DNA from: Ustilaginoidea virens
Lineage: Eukaryota > Ascomycota > Sordariomycetes > Hypocreales > Clavicipitaceae
Direction: 5' to 3'
Assembly (NCBI RefSeq): GCF_000687475.1
Contig: NC_057321.1
Location: forward strand, 558,001-622,000
Length of the DNA: 64,000 nucleotides
Positions 36,992-51,158 of the stretch are shown here, in pieces. The translations under genes and the position numbers were made by a program. The notes under the pieces were generated by a model. It made no database searches and had not been told where the DNA came from. It worked only from the letters and a program-made list of their open reading frames with translations. The stretch's first letter is position 1; every line of letters begins with the position of its first letter.

Positions 36992-38290
36992 TCATGACTT
37001 CCCCTGCCGTTTCAGCTCATCGAGAGCTTCCATTTCATCATCCCATTTACCCCCCAGTGGCGACGGTGTGGATAGCGAGGCAGTCAGCGCAGACTCTGCT
37101 CGCTGAGGAGGGTAAACAGGCACGATGGCGGAATCAGAGCTCTTCTTTTTCCCGTCGGACGGCAGGGCAGGGAACTGGTCGGATGTCAGCGCAGGGGCGG
37201 CGCTGTTGTCGGCCGGCTTGTCTGGGCCACCCTCAAAGCCGCCCCGTCTATTGTCCCGACCGCGACCTCGCCCTCGACCACCTCGGCCGCGGCGATAGCG
37301 ATCGTCCAAGAAGCGGTCTACGTCGGGCTGCTCTTGGCCTTCCCTGGCGTACCTGCTGTCGCCAAGTCCGCCTCGCTTGGTTCCTCTGACGCCGCCATTC
37401 GCTCCGCGGAACCCTCTCCTGGCCTCGGCCTCCAGAACAGCTTCTTTGCCCTCGTCCCACCCGGCCTCCTTGGCACCCATCGCCTTGAGCTTGCGCTCGC
37501 GGTTCTTGGCCCGCTCCTCGTCCAGCTTGCGCTTGTTCTCCTCCCCGCGGCGCCGCCGCTCCGCGTCATCCGCCTTGCGCCTGCGCGCCTCCTCCATGCC
37601 CTTTGCGTACGCCTCGGCGTGCTGCCTCTCATCCTTCTCCGCCTCTTCGAACTTGCGCGTTTTCTCCGCCGCCAGCAGCTTCATCTGTTCCATCTTGGCG
37701 GCCAGCTCCGCGTCCGTCAGCTTCTGCCGCGGGTTGGCGCCCGACTGGAGGCGTGCTTCGGGGTCGTTGGCAGCGGCGGCGCTTGAGGAGGACGCGGGGG
37801 GTTTTTTATCCCGCGCCGGGGCGGTGGGCGCGTTGGGCGGCGGCGGCGAGCTCTTGTCCCCGGGGGCGGGTTCCTCGCGGCATTGGCTTTGTTTCTGCTG
37901 GCCTTGTTTGGGGAGAGATGGGCTTCGGGTCGCTGCGGGGGGAGGCGGCGTAGAACCCGGCTTCTTGCTGGCGTTCCTGGCCTTGCGGGCGAAGCGCGAC
38001 GAGGACAGGGTGTTGGCGGCGCCCTTGGCCCGTGGTTGGCTGGGAGCTGGTGATGACGGCGTGTTCGCGGCCGAGGCCGAGGCCGAGGCCTGCCCTGGTG
38101 GTGGAGGGTTCTTGCTCGCGGGCTGGCTTTGCTGCGGCGGCTGTTTTGCTGGTATGGGCTTGGGGTCGGCTACGGAGGCGGACTCGGCGGTATGTTGAGG
38201 GCGCGGGACGTCGGCCGTTTCGCTCTCGACGGGTTCGAAGTCGTCGTAAAAGAGGTCGTCATCGGTCCTGCCGCCGAATTGATCTTCCAT
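36992..38290 (-). CDS. Coiled-coil RGG-box protein, probable RNA binder
   Basis: Intronless, 432 aa. The start MEDQFGGRTDDDLFYDDFEPVE is acidic and aromatic; residues 30-185 are Pro/Ser/Ala-rich and probably disordered. Residues about 188-290 form a highly charged coiled coil (LTDAELAAKMEQMKLLAAEK and onward). Residues 291-355 are Arg/Gly-rich with an RGG/RGRG cluster (RRGRGGRGRGRGRDNRRGG), a typical RNA-binding and methylation target. DQFPALPS at 371-378 is a short linear motif, and the C-terminus is KWDDEMEALDELKRQGKS. I recognise the architecture from filamentous fungi but not a named family. A role in mRNA binding or translation is inferred from the RGG box only. The open frame extends 38 codons upstream without protein-like sequence, so this ATG was chosen. 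Confidence 0.75.
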   Translation of the reverse strand: MEDQFGGRTDDDLFYDDFEPVESETADVPRPQHTAESASVADPKPIPAKQPPQQSQPASKNPPPPGQASASASAANTPSSPAPSQPRAKGAANTLSSSRFARKARNASKKPGSTPPPPAATRSPSLPKQGQQKQSQCREEPAPGDKSSPPPPNAPTAPARDKKPPASSSSAAAANDPEARLQSGANPRQKLTDAELAAKMEQMKLLAAEKTRKFEEAEKDERQHAEAYAKGMEEARRRKADDAERRRRGEENKRKLDEERAKNRERKLKAMGAKEAGWDEGKEAVLEAEARRGFRGANGGVRGTKRGGLGDSRYAREGQEQPDVDRFLDDRYRRGRGGRGRGRGRDNRRGGFEGGPDKPADNSAAPALTSDQFPALPSDGKKKSSDSAIVPVYPPQRAESALTASLSTPSPLGGKWDDEMEALDELKRQGKS

Positions 38291-43567
<5,277 letters not shown>

Positions 43568-45270
43568 GCCGGAATGCCGGGATGGCGTCTGGGGGTCCTG
43601 GTGTTTCTTTTTTTTTCTTTTCTTTTTTTCTGCGCCACGGGTCGACGGCGAGCACACGGAGTGGTGCGTCGACCGGTCAGACGAAAGCTGGGGGTGGGCA
43701 TCAGCTGGATATGGTTTCACAGCCTGTCTTGTTCAGACTGACCTCTTTTCTTTTCTTTTCCTTCTTTTTTTTTTTTTTCCCTCGCTTTCCCTTTCTTGCA
43801 GCTGACCCAAATCGCAGTTGAAGAGGCATGACATGATATTGAGCGGACTGGTTTTTTGGAGCAAGCAAGCAAGAGTGGCGGCTCGGTGGGTGGCTGCAGT
43901 GCGCATTGACGTCTCCAGCGACCAGACCCTTTGAAAGCACCAGAATCTGAAGTAGCGGTGTCTGACAGGCCGAGGCCGACGTCGACGTCGACGTCGGTAA
44001 AGGTCTGGTCCAGTCAAGCAAGGTTGTCGGGAATGTCGGTCATGGCCAGCCGCGCAGTTAGCTGGCCGCCTACGCAAGTGCCAAGGCGTCTGGTCCTGTC
44101 CTGTCCGGTCTGACCCAGGGGTAGTCAATTTGTCTTGGCTGTAGGGGCCAGCGGACGTATAAAGAGAGACGTGCAGGCTGGTGCCGAATCAATCGCCCGC
44201 GCCTGGCCTTGCCTTGCCTTGGCTTGCCCTGCCCTGCCCTGCCCTGCCCTGCCCTGCCCTGCCCTGCCTTGCCACGATTGCTCCCGCGTTCTTCCCTCTG
44301 GGGCTGGAAACCCGCAGCGTGCGTGTCCGGCGTTCGTTTGAAGTCTGGTGCCATCGTCGTGCCGCAAACCTGACCAGCAATCAGCCAGTGCAAGTACCTA
44401 CCTACCTGCTGGCCCATGACCAGCACCGCAGCGTCAAAGGCGACCGCGCCCGTGACGTCGGACGTCGCCTGGCTGGCGGCCGGACGATGTCAAGGCTGCG
44501 ACGAGATACGCTTGGCGGAAACGCGACGCAAAGAGCAACGAAAGGGCGACGTGGCCGCCGCGAGAAGCTCCATGTCGGCTTTTTTCTCCTCGGGTGAGTG
44601 CGAGTGCGGCTGCGGCTGCGGCTGCGGCTGCCATCAAATCAATGTTCATCAATGTTCACTCGGGGGTCTCGTCGCGACGCCCAATTGACTCCCTGCTTGT
44701 ACTCTGGGAGACTGGTCCCGGGACCCAATCGCCGACACCGCCCGTGGCTGGTCGTCTGCTCTTGCCGTTCTCGCCTTTCCTCTGGCACGGGAAGCCAAGA
44801 CGACATCGACATTCGCTCCTTCCTCGAACCGGGGCGCTAGGTACCCGCTGTGGTGGTGGGTACGCGCGGGGAATTAGCGTGCCTTCGGTTCCGGCCGTGA
44901 ACTGTATGTATTGTATGTACAGTACAAGCACCCGCCACCGTCTGTCTGTCGACCGCCAGGCAGCTGGCCCGCCGACGTCGCTGTTGAGGCCCCAGCCCCA
45001 AAGGTCGATTTGGCCCACACCATCAAACTGACGCCATCGCAATAATTCAGTGGTGACATGGACTGGACTGACCTGACCCTTCGTGGCCCCCCGTCACCCT
45101 TGGAGAGCCTGCCTTCGGTCCATCACCCTTCGCCTGCTTCCACATGACTCCCCTCTTCCTTTACCCCAAGCCGAGGGATCAATTGCTTGATTTTTTTGAC
45201 GTTATCCTCCGGGCACTGCCAAACTTCCTCCCCAATCGGCCGGCTTCCAGCTTGCAACTCTAGCACTTCC
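43568..45270. other. Intergenic region
   Basis: Between beta-galactosidase and DUG2. T/C runs at 43600-43635 and 43745-43800 follow the stop codon, a GCCCT pentamer array lies at 44226-44265 and a (GGCTGC)n tract at about 44606-44632. Short frames only; no family resemblance. Confidence 0.55.
44226..44265 (+). repeat. (GCCCT)8 microsatellite
   Basis: Eight perfect copies of GCCCT flanked by degenerate GCCTT copies on both sides; the longest pentamer array in the window. Confidence 0.9.
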
Positions 45271-45318
45271 GAGCACTCGAGCACTCGAGCACTCGGGCAC
45301 TCGAGCACTCGAGCACCT
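45271..45318 (+). repeat. 8-bp repeat array upstream of DUG2
   Basis: Six head-to-tail copies of GAGCACTC (one with GGGCACTC, the last GAGCACCT), ending 74 nt before the DUG2 start codon, so probably in the 5' UTR or core promoter. Confidence 0.9.
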
Positions 45319-45392
45319 CCCCTTGCAACACAACACGCGACTTTCGACGAGTCAAGCTAACGAGCGAGTCCGCCTTGCCCATCACAGATACT

Positions 45393-48182
45393 ATGAGCGC
45401 CGTCGGAGACCAGCCCTCTCTTTCTTCATCAGTCTTCAACGCCCTCGAAACACCCGACGCCTCGAAAGCAACACCCGAGCTGGTGCATAACCTTCGACAC
45501 GACAGCACCGTCCTCGCCCTCGCCGTCAGCCCAACGCACAAGTCGATATACGCAGGCACCCAGGACGGCGAAATCGTCGTCTGGTCGCTCGATACCTTCC
45601 ATCAAACTCGCCAAGTGCAGGCGCACAAGCGCAGCGTGCTCTCGCTGTTCCTCTCCCCAGATGCGTCTCTTCTCTTCTCCAGCGCCGGCGACGCCATAAT
45701 AAACGTGTGGTGCCCCAGGACCTTGCGCCGTCTTTACGAGGTGTACGGGGTCTACGATGTGGGCGACGTCTTCTGCACCGCCTACAGCCCGCAGCACGAT
45801 ACGCTCTACATTGGCGCCCAAAACACCACCATACAGTGGGTCACCCTGGGCAGTCCGTCCAGCCGGGTCTCCCCAGATTCGCAGAGTCACCCCGACCGCC
45901 GAAGCCACCGGTTCTTTGACTCCAAGGCCGTCGGCGGCGGAGGAGCGACCCCGAGACGAAACGAAGACCGCTGGGCCCTGATTCCGCGTGCGCAGGCCGT
46001 CCTGGAGATCGACGAGGGGAGTATCCGCCATTTTGCCCACAACGGCTACGTGTACTGCATGTTGATGGCAAAGGGCCCGACGGTGGAAGCCGACTCGGAT
46101 GAGGACGTTTTGATCTCGGGGGGCGGCGACGGGACCATCAAGCTGTGGAGATTGGCCGCATCAGCAGAAAACGGCCGTGGCAGTGAAGAGGGGCCCGGCG
46201 GCGGCGGCATCGACGAGATCATGGCTCTTGGCACAGACGACGCCGAGTCCGTGCTGTCGCTTGCCCTAGACGGGTCCTTTCTATACGCCGGCAAACTTGA
46301 CGGGATCGTGGAACTCTGGGACCTGGACACGGCACAAAGACTCAGGGTGATTAAAGCCCACGGCGGCGACGTCATGTCGCTCCAGATGGGATGGGGCTGC
46401 CTCTGGGCTGGGTCGACAAACGGATGGGTCAGCGTAAGTGTGCTGGTCTTCTTCCCGGGAGTCGGAGTCGATCGCGCGCTGACCGAAACGCAGAAATACA
46501 GCACCGCCCACTACGGCGCATACAGGCACGCCTCGTCGAGGGATCTCAGCCAGAAATACCAATGCCTCGGGAAATGGAAAGCGCACAAGGGCAAAATCCT
46601 GGCATCGGCAAACACAACCTACTGCTCGGAGCAGTACTTCATTACCGGCTCCAACGACGAGAAAATCTCCGTCTGGTCCGTCAAGGACCTGGCATCGCCG
46701 TCGAAGCAGCAGGCGGGCCAGGGGGTGAGCAATGACTTGCTGCTCTCGACCCTGAGCGACTTTGTCTCGTACAAGACGATATCCTCCAGGCCGGAGTTCG
46801 CCGAGGACTGCCGCAAGGGCGCCACGTTCCTGGGCTCCCTCTTCAAGCGCCTGGGCGGCCACGTGGAAATGCTCAGCACGGAAAAGGCCCGCAACCCCGT
46901 GGTGTACGCCAAGTTCTCCGGCAAGAAGGAGGCCTCCTCCTCCTCCTCCTCCTCGGAGCAGCGCAAACGCATCCTGTTCTACGGGCACTACGACGTGGTG
47001 GCGGCGGACGAGAAGAAGGGAAAGTGGGCGACGGATCCGTTCAGCGCCACCGGGACCAACGGCTTCCTCTACGGCCGCGGCGTCAGCGACAACAAGGGCC
47101 CCGTCATCGCCGCGCTCTACTCGGTCACCGACCTCATGCAGGCGCACAGGCTCAACAACGACGTCATCTTCCTCATCGAGGGCGAGGAGGAGTTCGGCTC
47201 CAGGGGGTTCGAGGAGGCGGTCAGGCGGAACAAGGGCCTGATCGGGCACGTGGACTACATCCTGCTGGCCAACAGCTACTGGTTGAACGACGAGGTGCCG
47301 TGCCTGACGTACGGCCTGCGCGGCGTGCTCCACGCCACCGTCTGCGTCGACTCGCCCCGGCCGGACATACACTCGGGCGTCGACGGCTCGCACCTGTCGG
47401 ACGAGCCGCTGACCGACCTGACCTGCGTGCTGTCCAAGCTCAAGGGGCCCGGGAACCGGATCCTCATCCCGGGCTTCTACGACGGCATCCCCGCCCTCAC
47501 GCCGGAGGAGGAGGCGCGCTTCGACGACATCGCCTCCATCATGGTGCACCAGCAGCCGCAGCCCGCGTCCGCGGACAAGCTCAAGCGGTCGCTCCTCGCC
47601 CGCTGGAGGGAGCCCAACCTCACCATCCACAAGTACAAGGTGTCCGGGCCGGACGGCAGCCTGGTCAGCAGCCACGCCAGCTCGCACATCAGCCTGCGCC
47701 TGGTGCCGGGGCAGGAGGTGGAGCACGTGGCCGCCGCGCTGGAGTGGCACCTGCGCCGGCAGTTTGGCCTGCTCGAGTCGCAGAACCGCCTCAGCGTCAA
47801 CGTCGACAACAAGGCCGAGCCGTGGCTGGGCGACCCGGGCAACGACATCTTTTGCACGCTGGGGCAGGCCATCATGGAGGCGTGGCCGGACCGCTTCGAG
47901 CGGGTGCCCCAGGGGCAGCAGCACCGCCACCAGCAGGGGGCCCAGGCGCAGGCGCAGGCGTCGTCGGTGGGCAGGGCGACGAAGCCAAGGCAGCCGCTGT
48001 ACATCCGCGAGGGGGGGTCCATCCCGGCCATCCGGTTTCTGGAGAAGGAGTTTGGGGCGCCGGCGGCGAATTTCCCGTGCGGCCGGGCGAGCGATGCGGC
48101 GCATCTGGATAACGAGCGCATGAGCCTGGTGAATTTGTTGAAGGCGAGGGAGATTTTCAGAATGGTGTTTGCGCGGCTGTAA
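45393..48182 (+). CDS. DUG2: Dug2-type WD40/M20 peptidase, glutathione degradation
   Basis: Subunit of the Dug2-Dug3 glutathione-degrading complex; Dug3 is the amidotransferase partner and Dug1 finishes Cys-Gly cleavage. Exons 45393-46433 and 46494-48182 give 909 aa (yeast about 880). Residues about 30-440 carry degenerate WD40 repeats (SIYAGTQDGEIVVWSLD, ISGGGDGTIKLWRL, YFITGSNDEKISVWSV). Residues about 450-909 are an M20 metallopeptidase with HYD (H512, D514), GRGVSDNKGP, EGEEEFGS and a late His in AAHLD, so metal ligands look complete. The 60-nt intron is a multiple of three and has no stop; GTAAGT, GCTGAC and CGCAG support splicing. A Ser run (EASSSSSSSEQ) and a Gln/Ala insert (QGAQAQAQA) are species-specific-looking loops. 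The ATG at 45393 precedes the family-like N-terminus. Confidence 0.93.
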   Translation: MSAVGDQPSLSSSVFNALETPDASKATPELVHNLRHDSTVLALAVSPTHKSIYAGTQDGEIVVWSLDTFHQTRQVQAHKRSVLSLFLSPDASLLFSSAGDAIINVWCPRTLRRLYEVYGVYDVGDVFCTAYSPQHDTLYIGAQNTTIQWVTLGSPSSRVSPDSQSHPDRRSHRFFDSKAVGGGGATPRRNEDRWALIPRAQAVLEIDEGSIRHFAHNGYVYCMLMAKGPTVEADSDEDVLISGGGDGTIKLWRLAASAENGRGSEEGPGGGGIDEIMALGTDDAESVLSLALDGSFLYAGKLDGIVELWDLDTAQRLRVIKAHGGDVMSLQMGWGCLWAGSTNGWVSVSVLVFFPGVGVDRALTETQKYSTAHYGAYRHASSRDLSQKYQCLGKWKAHKGKILASANTTYCSEQYFITGSNDEKISVWSVKDLASPSKQQAGQGVSNDLLLSTLSDFVSYKTISSRPEFAEDCRKGATFLGSLFKRLGGHVEMLSTEKARNPVVYAKFSGKKEASSSSSSSEQRKRILFYGHYDVVAADEKKGKWATDPFSATGTNGFLYGRGVSDNKGPVIAALYSVTDLMQAHRLNNDVIFLIEGEEEFGSRGFEEAVRRNKGLIGHVDYILLANSYWLNDEVPCLTYGLRGVLHATVCVDSPRPDIHSGVDGSHLSDEPLTDLTCVLSKLKGPGNRILIPGFYDGIPALTPEEEARFDDIASIMVHQQPQPASADKLKRSLLARWREPNLTIHKYKVSGPDGSLVSSHASSHISLRLVPGQEVEHVAAALEWHLRRQFGLLESQNRLSVNVDNKAEPWLGDPGNDIFCTLGQAIMEAWPDRFERVPQGQQHRHQQGAQAQAQASSVGRATKPRQPLYIREGGSIPAIRFLEKEFGAPAANFPCGRASDAAHLDNERMSLVNLLKAREIFRMVFARL

Positions 48183-48208
48183 TGGGCTGGCTATTCTTCT
48201 GTTCTTCT

Positions 48209-48240
48209 GGTGCTCTGGTGCTCTGGTGCTCTGGTGCTCT
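48209..48240 (+). repeat. 8-bp repeat array downstream of DUG2
   Basis: Four perfect copies of GGTGCTCT beginning 27 nt after the DUG2 stop codon. The unit contains GTGCTC, the exact complement of the GAGCAC core of the array upstream of the same gene, with the same 8-bp period. Confidence 0.9.
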
Positions 48241-48475
48241 CTTCCTCTGTCTCTCTATTCCTCTATTCCTCTTCTCTCCTCTTCCCCTCTTCTCGATATT
48301 CCTCTTCTCTTCTCTTCTTCTCTTCTCCTCTTCCTCTCTTCCTCTCTTCTTCTCTCCTTTTCTTCTTTTCTTCCTCTCGTCCCCTCTTCTCCTCCTCCCC
48401 TCTTCTCCTCCTCCCCTCTTCTCCTCTTCCCCTCTTCTCCCCTTCCCCTCTTCCCCTCTTCTCTTCTTCTTGGCA
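48241..48475 (+). repeat. Homopyrimidine tract in DUG2 3' flank
   Basis: About 230 nt of almost pure C/T with TCTTCTCC, TCCCCTC and TTCCTC sub-repeats and only a handful of purines. It is probably 3' UTR or terminator and could adopt a triplex (H-DNA) form. Confidence 0.85.
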
Positions 48476-49512
48476 TAGACGGATAAACGGCGCTACTCTG
48501 TAGAAAAGACGTTCAGCAAGCACTGCACATCCAACAGCCTACCTGAGGAGTTGACAGCCCCTTGTGTCTGAGCATCAGATGGATCAGCGGGTGTTGGTGA
48601 TGCACCTGTTACCTGTTTGAATGCTGTTTGAGCAGCCGTTGTGCCCGTTGTGCGCTGTTGACTAGCCAGTTTGCTAGCTGGTGACTGCGCACGATGCACG
48701 AGTGTATAAAAGGCTTGATTCTTCAAAGCTGGTGTCGTACAGTAGCGAAGTCTGTATTAGGTAGCGAGTGCCGGTCACGTGATGTGACAGCTGGCTCTGT
48801 GAGTCTTGTAAGTCTCACATATCAGGCACAGCGCCTGATATATACAGATGGACTTCTCCTCTCTAGATACCTAGGTATCTTAGGTTAGGTAGCTATGATA
48901 ATCATTTTCCTTTACTGCACTTGCGGGTGCTGGTGCCGATGCCGGAGGTAGCGGGGCAGTAAGTTGGCTGGGTACGCACGATCACGACATGACAAGATTT
49001 GGAAATCGACACCAACGCCCTCTGTGCTGTGGTGGCTGCAAACCAACCAGGCTGCATACGGCTGCCTACTTTACAGGCACCGGGGCCAACAGACGTCAGC
49101 CAAACCAGGCTGGCAACTACGAGCAAACGACCGAGTCAGCCGATTCCTTGGACTGCATTTCATCAGGCTGGCGAAGAGGGGGACGGCAACGCGGGCCGGC
49201 ATGGGAGGCTACAAGGCCTTGCCATTTACTTGGCCCGGATCAGTGCAGTCGTCAATCAATCACAGCGAGTCCCGTCGAAAACCTTGGGCCGAGACAGCTG
49301 GGCCCATCCTCGCAGCGACGCGCAACAACCGACCAGACACGACGCGTTCATCATGTGCTTTATGCGTCGCAGCTCCCCGTTCATCCCTGCTCTTGACTAC
49401 TTCCCACCGGGGGGCTGGCCATGAGGGCTGCGGTCGGAACCACGACCAGCTAGATTCTGGTTGACGAGGCAAAACGCATCGCCAACTGGCAGCCGCGCTG
49501 GACAAGCCAGCC
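48476..49512. other. Intergenic region
   Basis: Only short frames on both strands, none resembling a known family. Nothing further recognised. Confidence 0.5.
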
Positions 49513-50163
49513 ATGGCTAACGACGAGCCGTTGTCGCCGTCGTGGCCCTGCTGGTGCTGCTGCTGGCCGTGCGGCATCGCGCGCCTCGCAGGAGAAGCAA
49601 GTACACGGCCACGGGGCCCCCGGGCCGGAACGCCGGTCTGCCGTCCGGTCCGCCCTCGCTGGGGGTGGAGGGGGGGGGGGGCACACGTTCACCGTGGCGC
49701 AGAGGCGGAAGCGGAAGAGCCGGGACACGATGCCGGGGAGCCTGCGGCACGACGACTGTGTGCCCTCTGGTTGAGGTGATGGCCGGGCGTGTACTGGAAC
49801 GGATTTGACCGGCGGAGGGATCGGTACCGGGCGGGGGGGGGGCCGGGTGCGCGGTGCTGGGGCAGAGACTGAGCGACCTGGGCCTCGTGTTCTCGTTCCA
49901 GGTGTACGGGAAGTGCGTCTTTGAGTCGAGCCGCGTGATTCCCGTGGACGAGGTCAAGGAGATTGAATACGTGCCTACTATTTACGGGGCCATGCTGGAC
50001 CGCCGCCGTCTGGGCTCTGGAACATCGAGCTGCACAGTCTCAGCACGGTGCAAGTGGCGAGCAAGGGCGAGGTTGCCGAGACCTTGGCTGCCGTTGGATG
50101 CGCCAACAACGCCGTGCAGTGCTTTCGAAACAGGGATAGCAGGGCATCTCACCTTGTTCCATG
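49513..50163 (+). pseudogene. Possible decayed gene, unrecognised
   Basis: Protein-like segments occur in different plus frames. One has a hydrophobic stretch followed by basic residues (VVAVVALLVLLLAVRHRAPRR, from about 49531). Another reads LVFSFQVYGKCVFESSRVI and EVKEIEYVPTIYG (about 49875-49995), and after a frame change NIELHSLSTVQVASKGEVAE (about 50017-50080). Read together they suggest a membrane-anchored protein broken by frameshifts, or badly placed introns of a live gene. Runs of 10 G (49673-49682) and 9 G (49834-49842) lie between the segments. I do not recognise the family. Confidence 0.3.
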
Positions 50164-50396
50164 TAGAAGCAGAGACAAAAAAATATATATATATAAATAA
50201 CGACGACATAAAACTCTCCGGCGCTGCGGGACAGCAAGGCAGGACTGAGCACTAACTTTGGCGTGCAATGACCAGTGTCATTTCTGATTATAGGCGTGCC
50301 AGGACGCGCATTGCACATTCGGAACAGCAGCTCTGCCTACATTCCCAACCCTACTTGCAGTCGGTGGCATAAGCAGTCGTTGTCTCTGGTTGAAAT

Positions 50397-50932
50397 ATGG
50401 AATCCTACCGGGTCCTCTCTGAGTACGAGCTGCCGCGCGCTCCGAGAAATGCAGTCATCCACGCCACCGTCGCAGACCGCGTCTCCAAGATCCTGGGGCA
50501 TTTAGACGAGAGCAGAGCCTCGCGGAGATTGCTGTGTCTGAAGGCCCTGCACGATGCCTGGACGATGCGACGAGATCTGACTGCGAAGCCAAAGCGGGCG
50601 GCTGGTGGAAGTGTACTTTGAGGCGGTCCGGAGGCAGGTGGTGCAGTCTGCCAGCCAGCCAGTCCGCCGAGCAACGGAGAGCAAGTTTCGCGCGAGGAAG
50701 CCCTCGGTGCATCTTGCAGCGAGCAGCGCGCCCTTGGCAAACGAGCCCGTGTCTCATGACGACGCCTGGTGCACCTTGGGTGTTTAGGATGCTTTGCTGG
50801 CTGATGCTGCATGACGTGGACAAGATGGACGTGCAGCTCTGCAAGAGCGAGTTGTTGGGCAGTCGGTCGCATGCCGGCCTACATAGCTAGTTTATGGGGT
50901 AGTTTTTCGCCGGGTTTTGGCCATGTGCGATG
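50397..50932 (+). pseudogene. Frameshifted gene remnant, unrecognised
   Basis: Consecutive plus-strand segments in three frames form one plausible protein: MESYRVLSEYELP...KALHDAWTMRRDL (50397 to about 50603), VYFEAVRRQVVQSASQP...SHDDAWCTLGV (about 50608-50787), FRMLCWLMLHDVDKMDVQL (about 50784-50865), then MPAYIASLWG in another frame near 50872. No splice sites explain the changes, so at least three small indels are inferred. Residue composition and helix-like pattern suggest a once-coding locus; I recall similar C-terminal sequence (CWLMLHDVDK...KSELLGSR) in fungal hypothetical proteins but cannot name a family. Confidence 0.4.
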
Positions 50933-50995
50933 AATGTCTGAGTGCTGGAGAGCAGCACCGCCCGCTGTGCGCGTGCATGCATGCAGGCATGCATG

Positions 50996-51158
50996 TATGC
51001 ATGTTTCTTTTCCGTCACCTGGAAAGACCAAGTCATCTCCCTGTTAACGGGAAATTTGGAGCATGCATGTTCCGTTTCCCTCTCCTGGAAAGTCCGAGTA
51101 TCGCGCCGTTAACGGGAGATTTGGAGCATGCATGTTCCGTTTCCATCTCCTGAAAAGG
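50996..51158 (+). repeat. 65-bp minisatellite
   Basis: About two and a half copies with a 65-bp period. Each carries GCATGCATGTTCCGTTTCC-like sequence, a CTCCTGGAAA block and GTTAACGGGA, joined by TTTGGA. The first copy (50996-51060) is diverged, the second spans 51061-51125 and the third is truncated at about 51158. GCATGC palindromes are frequent just upstream. Confidence 0.85.

Noticed and set aside
37377..38198. 273-codon ORF antisense to the RGG protein
   Set aside because: Ala/Ser/Leu-rich mirror of low-complexity coding sequence without its own motifs.
46281..48104. 607-codon ORF antisense to DUG2
   Set aside because: Arg/Ala/Val/Leu/Gly-rich shadow produced by GC-biased third codon positions of a clearly real sense gene.
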